Below are positions 6,404-8,320 of a stretch of DNA of 8,320 nucleotides, piece by piece; the first letter of the stretch is position 1; every line of letters starts with the position of its first letter. The position numbers and the translations under genes are program-made. Below the pieces are notes generated by a model, which ran no database searches, was not told the DNA's origin, and was given only the letters and a program-made list of their open reading frames with translations. Location of the stretch: positions 1 through 8,320 of the forward strand of contig CAMZBS010000083.1 in assembly GCA_947304695.1 (NCBI GenBank), in the 5' to 3' direction. Source of the DNA: an uncultured Prevotella sp. (lineage in GTDB: Bacteria > Bacteroidota > Bacteroidia > Bacteroidales > Bacteroidaceae).

Positions 6404-7297
6404 CTATTCTTCCTCGCGATAAGCATCAACGCCAATGGTTTCCTGACTGCCAATGGTTAGTTGGCGCAGGTCGTAGTAGGAGCCATTGTAGATATTCAGA
6501 TCGACATAGCCCTTGATTCCTGGCAGCCGCCCCACATCGGTGTGCTGCCAGAATTTCCATTCACCCCTGTATTCCACGCTGTCCACGTAGTAATGGGCTA
6601 TCCAGTAGGGGAACTGATCGAACACCTCGTCGGAAAGATAGCGCATCTTAAATTTATAATAGGTGTAGATGATGGGCTTCACACCATAGTACCGTTCCAC
6701 CATTTCAAGCCAAAGAAGCACGCTCTGCTTGAACTCATCGTCAGTCTGATTCTTGGGCTTGTGCTCCACATCGAGCACTGGCGGCAGGTCGCCCCGCTGT
6801 AGGTCGACGGTCTGGATGAAGAAGTTGGCCTGATCCTTGGCTGAGGAATGAACACTGTAAAAATGATAAGCACCACGGGTAAAGCCGTATTCCAGTGCCT
6901 GACTGAAATTGTCTTGGAAATTCGGATCTACACGATCGGTGCCCTCGGTGGCCTTAATCATGACGAAGCGCACTGGACACTTGTCGATCATGCCCTGATT
7001 GCGCAGTACTTCCCAGTCAATTTCACCCTGATAATGGGAAATGTCGATGCCATGAATGTCATAGCCTTCCGGATTCGACAAGTCGCCGTAAAGGGCACGC
7101 CAGCGGAAACCGTAAGGAGAAACAAAGAAATAATAGAAGAACCACACGTAGCCAGCAGCCACAGCCAATGCCCCCAGCCAGAATGCCCAGCGAGGCATCT
7201 TCCTCAGCACACGTACAAACAAGCCCGGCCGCTTGTGGCGGACGGGGCTGGTGCGGTGAACGCTTCTTCTTTTAACCGTATTTCTTTTTTCCGTCAA
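6404..7297 (-). CDS. Membrane-anchored GH25 lysozyme-like muramidase
   Basis: A 297-residue cell-wall hydrolase of glycoside hydrolase family 25, expected to cut the MurNAc-GlcNAc bond in peptidoglycan. GH25 signatures are all present: GIDISHYQG 83-91 (D85), MIKATEG 113-119, GAYHFY 142-147, PPVLDVEHK 172-180 with catalytic D176 and E178, YWIAHY 231-236, WQ 250-251 and VDLN 265-268. The N-terminus is strongly basic (residues 4-36) and followed by a membrane segment at about 39-60 with no cleavage site. This indicates a type II anchor with the enzyme in the periplasm. The likely start is TTG at 7297, since the frame closes 15 bases upstream (TGA at 7313-7315) without an ATG; the only early ATG (7198) would remove the basic region. 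A poor -7-like TATTATTG lies just upstream but lacks a well-spaced -33 element. The gene may also depend on read-through from the phosphofructokinase gene. Confidence 0.9.
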   Translation of the reverse strand: MTEKRNTVKRRSVHRTSPVRHKRPGLFVRVLRKMPRWAFWLGALAVAAGYVWFFYYFFVSPYGFRWRALYGDLSNPEGYDIHGIDISHYQGEIDWEVLRNQGMIDKCPVRFVMIKATEGTDRVDPNFQDNFSQALEYGFTRGAYHFYSVHSSAKDQANFFIQTVDLQRGDLPPVLDVEHKPKNQTDDEFKQSVLLWLEMVERYYGVKPIIYTYYKFKMRYLSDEVFDQFPYWIAHYYVDSVEYRGEWKFWQHTDVGRLPGIKGYVDLNIYNGSYYDLRQLTIGSQETIGVDAYREEE

Positions 7298-7324
7298 AAT
7301 TTCCGTGAGCGGTCATTCAATAAT

Positions 7325-7363
7325 ATTTGAGAGCTGAAGACAAACAGTCCTCAGCTCTCAAAT
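7325..7363 (-). terminator. Hairpin terminator after the phosphofructokinase gene
   Basis: A 17-pair stem (7325-7341 with 7347-7363, one G-T wobble) closes a 5-base loop. On the minus strand the stem starts 12 bases after the TAA of the phosphofructokinase gene and runs into the A/T-rich ATTATTG rather than a clean T-run. It separates that gene from the GH25 gene. Weak T-tail aside, stem length and position support a terminator or an mRNA-stabilising 3' hairpin. Confidence 0.75.
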
Positions 7364-7375
7364 CAGTTCACAAGT

Positions 7376-8320
7376 TTATTTTGCCTGCTCCAAGGCCAGC
7401 GTCTTGGTGGGCTGGTCGCACACCTCGGTAGGTCCCCAGTACTGGATGGGACCGGGATAGACGTAAGCCGTCTCACGCGACCAACGCTCACGGTTCTTGG
7501 CAAACTCCTTGAAGGGTGCGCCATCGAGCTCAACGAGGGCTTTGCGAATCACAGGCTTCATCTCACCGTTGCGACGCTCCATGTTCATCATCATCGTGAT
7601 GGGCACACCACCGGCCTTCCACTCAGCAGCAGGAGCCGTAGTGTTCTTCACAATAGCCATGTAGCCGGTCTTTCCGGCTGCAATCAACTGGGCAGCACTT
7701 GCACCGAGGGCGTAGCAGTAGTCGGCGTCGAAGTTCGACGGGGCAGCGCAGCGTCCCTCATAGCCGAAGAAGTGGTGCTGGGTAGCAAACTTACCCTTGA
7801 ACATGTCGGTCTTGCGCCAACGCTCCAGCTTGGTAGCCACCATCGACGACAGCAGCTTCTCAGTCTCAATCATGCTCACCTGCACGTTTCCGTGAGGATC
7901 GCGGTCGAGTGCCAGCTGATGAGCCACGCTGGTGGGCAGCGAGTTGAACACAGCGAGGTTCTCGTCGGAGATCTGCTGCTTCACGAAGTCAATCTGCTCG
8001 TTGCGGCTCAGGTTTTTGGCTTCGGGGCTGGCCAGCACATCGTTCAGCTCGGCAATGAGCTTCTTGATGGCAGGGATGAACTCGATGAGACCCTCGGGGA
8101 TGATGACCGTACCGAAGTTGTTGCCTTCTTCAGCACGACGTGCCACCACGTTGGCGATATAGGTCACCACGTCGTCGAGCGTCAGGTCATTCTTCTCCAC
8201 CTCTTCTGAAATCAGGCAGATGTTCGGCTGCGTCTGCAGGGCGCACTCCAGTGCGATGTGGCTAGCCGAACGGCCCATGACCTTGATGAAGTGCCAGTAC
8301 TTGCGGGCTGAGTTACAGTC
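7376..8320 (-). CDS. pfp: Pyrophosphate-dependent phosphofructokinase (5' end missing)
   Basis: Diphosphate--fructose-6-phosphate 1-phosphotransferase, which converts fructose 6-phosphate and PPi to fructose 1,6-bisphosphate and phosphate, reversibly, in cytoplasmic glycolysis and gluconeogenesis. The last 314 residues are visible; the frame is open to the right edge ([14 protein letters not shown] precedes MGRS), so the ATG at 8278 is internal. Seen motifs, numbered from the edge: [19 protein letters not shown] at 15-33 (the MGR substrate-binding motif), [12 protein letters not shown] 72-83, the helical insert with [15 protein letters not shown] about 130-144, [17 protein letters not shown] 182-198 (GYEGR binds fructose 6-phosphate), and [12 protein letters not shown] 288-299. 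The insert marks the long, plant-like PPi-PFK type of about 550 residues rather than the short ATP-dependent PfkA. The N-terminal part with the PPi-selecting GGDD-type motif is outside the window, so PPi use rests on family match. A hairpin follows the stop. Confidence 0.93.
   Translation of the reverse strand, partial: DCNSARKYWHFIKVMGRSASHIALECALQTQPNICLISEEVEKNDLTLDDVVTYIANVVARRAEEGNNFGTVIIPEGLIEFIPAIKKLIAELNDVLASPEAKNLSRNEQIDFVKQQISDENLAVFNSLPTSVAHQLALDRDPHGNVQVSMIETEKLLSSMVATKLERWRKTDMFKGKFATQHHFFGYEGRCAAPSNFDADYCYALGASAAQLIAAGKTGYMAIVKNTTAPAAEWKAGGVPITMMMNMERRNGEMKPVIRKALVELDGAPFKEFAKNRERWSRETAYVYPGPIQYWGPTEVCDQPTKTLALEQAK

Noticed and set aside
6431..6458. Direct repeat GCCAATGGTT (6431-6440 and 6449-6458)
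   Set aside because: The copies are 18 bases apart, in frame, and simply encode two TIG tripeptides near the GH25 C-terminus; there is no sign of a mobile element or binding array.
6848..7330. 160-residue plus-strand open frame opposite the GH25 gene
   Set aside because: It is antisense to the conserved GH25 core and has no domain of its own.
7772..8209. 145-residue plus-strand open frame opposite pfp
   Set aside because: It is antisense to conserved phosphofructokinase sequence.

Overview
The window looks like chromosomal DNA from a Bacteroidales bacterium, most likely a member of the Prevotellaceae. This rests on the protein families present (Bacteroidetes-like ClpC, long PPi-dependent phosphofructokinase, DUF4956/DUF2490 proteins), on two promoters of the Bacteroidetes type (TTTG, 20-21 bases, TAnnTTTG), on weak Shine-Dalgarno sequences, and on a tRNA gene without an encoded CCA end. 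The genus is an inference. There is no transposon, phage, CRISPR array or other sign of recent transfer.

Layout, left to right. (1) The 3' part of a clpC-type AAA+ unfoldase gene runs rightward from beyond the left edge to 2033. A perfect 44-base palindrome over its stop codon acts as a probable two-way terminator. (2) On the minus strand are a small secreted protein of unknown function (2067-2702) and, just upstream of it, a tRNA-Asp(GTC) gene with its own promoter and terminator. (3) A rightward four-gene operon (3079-6401) starts from a clear promoter at 3028-3059. It encodes a VTC-type polyphosphate polymerase domain protein, a DUF4956 membrane protein, a DUF2490 outer-membrane beta-barrel, and a lipoprotein with a Cthe_2159-like beta-helix (carbohydrate-binding domain). 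(4) A membrane-anchored GH25 lysozyme-like protein is encoded on the minus strand (6404-7297) and converges on the operon with 2 bases between the stop codons. (5) At the right edge is the 3' part of a minus-strand gene for pyrophosphate-dependent phosphofructokinase, followed by a strong hairpin terminator.

The operon in (3) is the part most likely to hold an undescribed system. Its products would span cytoplasm (VTC tunnel enzyme), inner membrane (DUF4956), outer membrane (DUF2490 barrel) and a lipid-anchored surface or periplasmic beta-helix. The gaps are 33 and 6 bases and there is one 16-base overlap, so the four are probably made together. A working idea is a trans-envelope system that makes a phosphate-rich or other polyanionic polymer and moves or binds it at the envelope. 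The VTC fold and its basic tunnel residues can be read directly from the sequence; the joint function is inference.

The remaining genes are housekeeping: protein quality control (ClpC), translation (tRNA-Asp), cell wall turnover (GH25) and glycolysis with PPi (Pfp).
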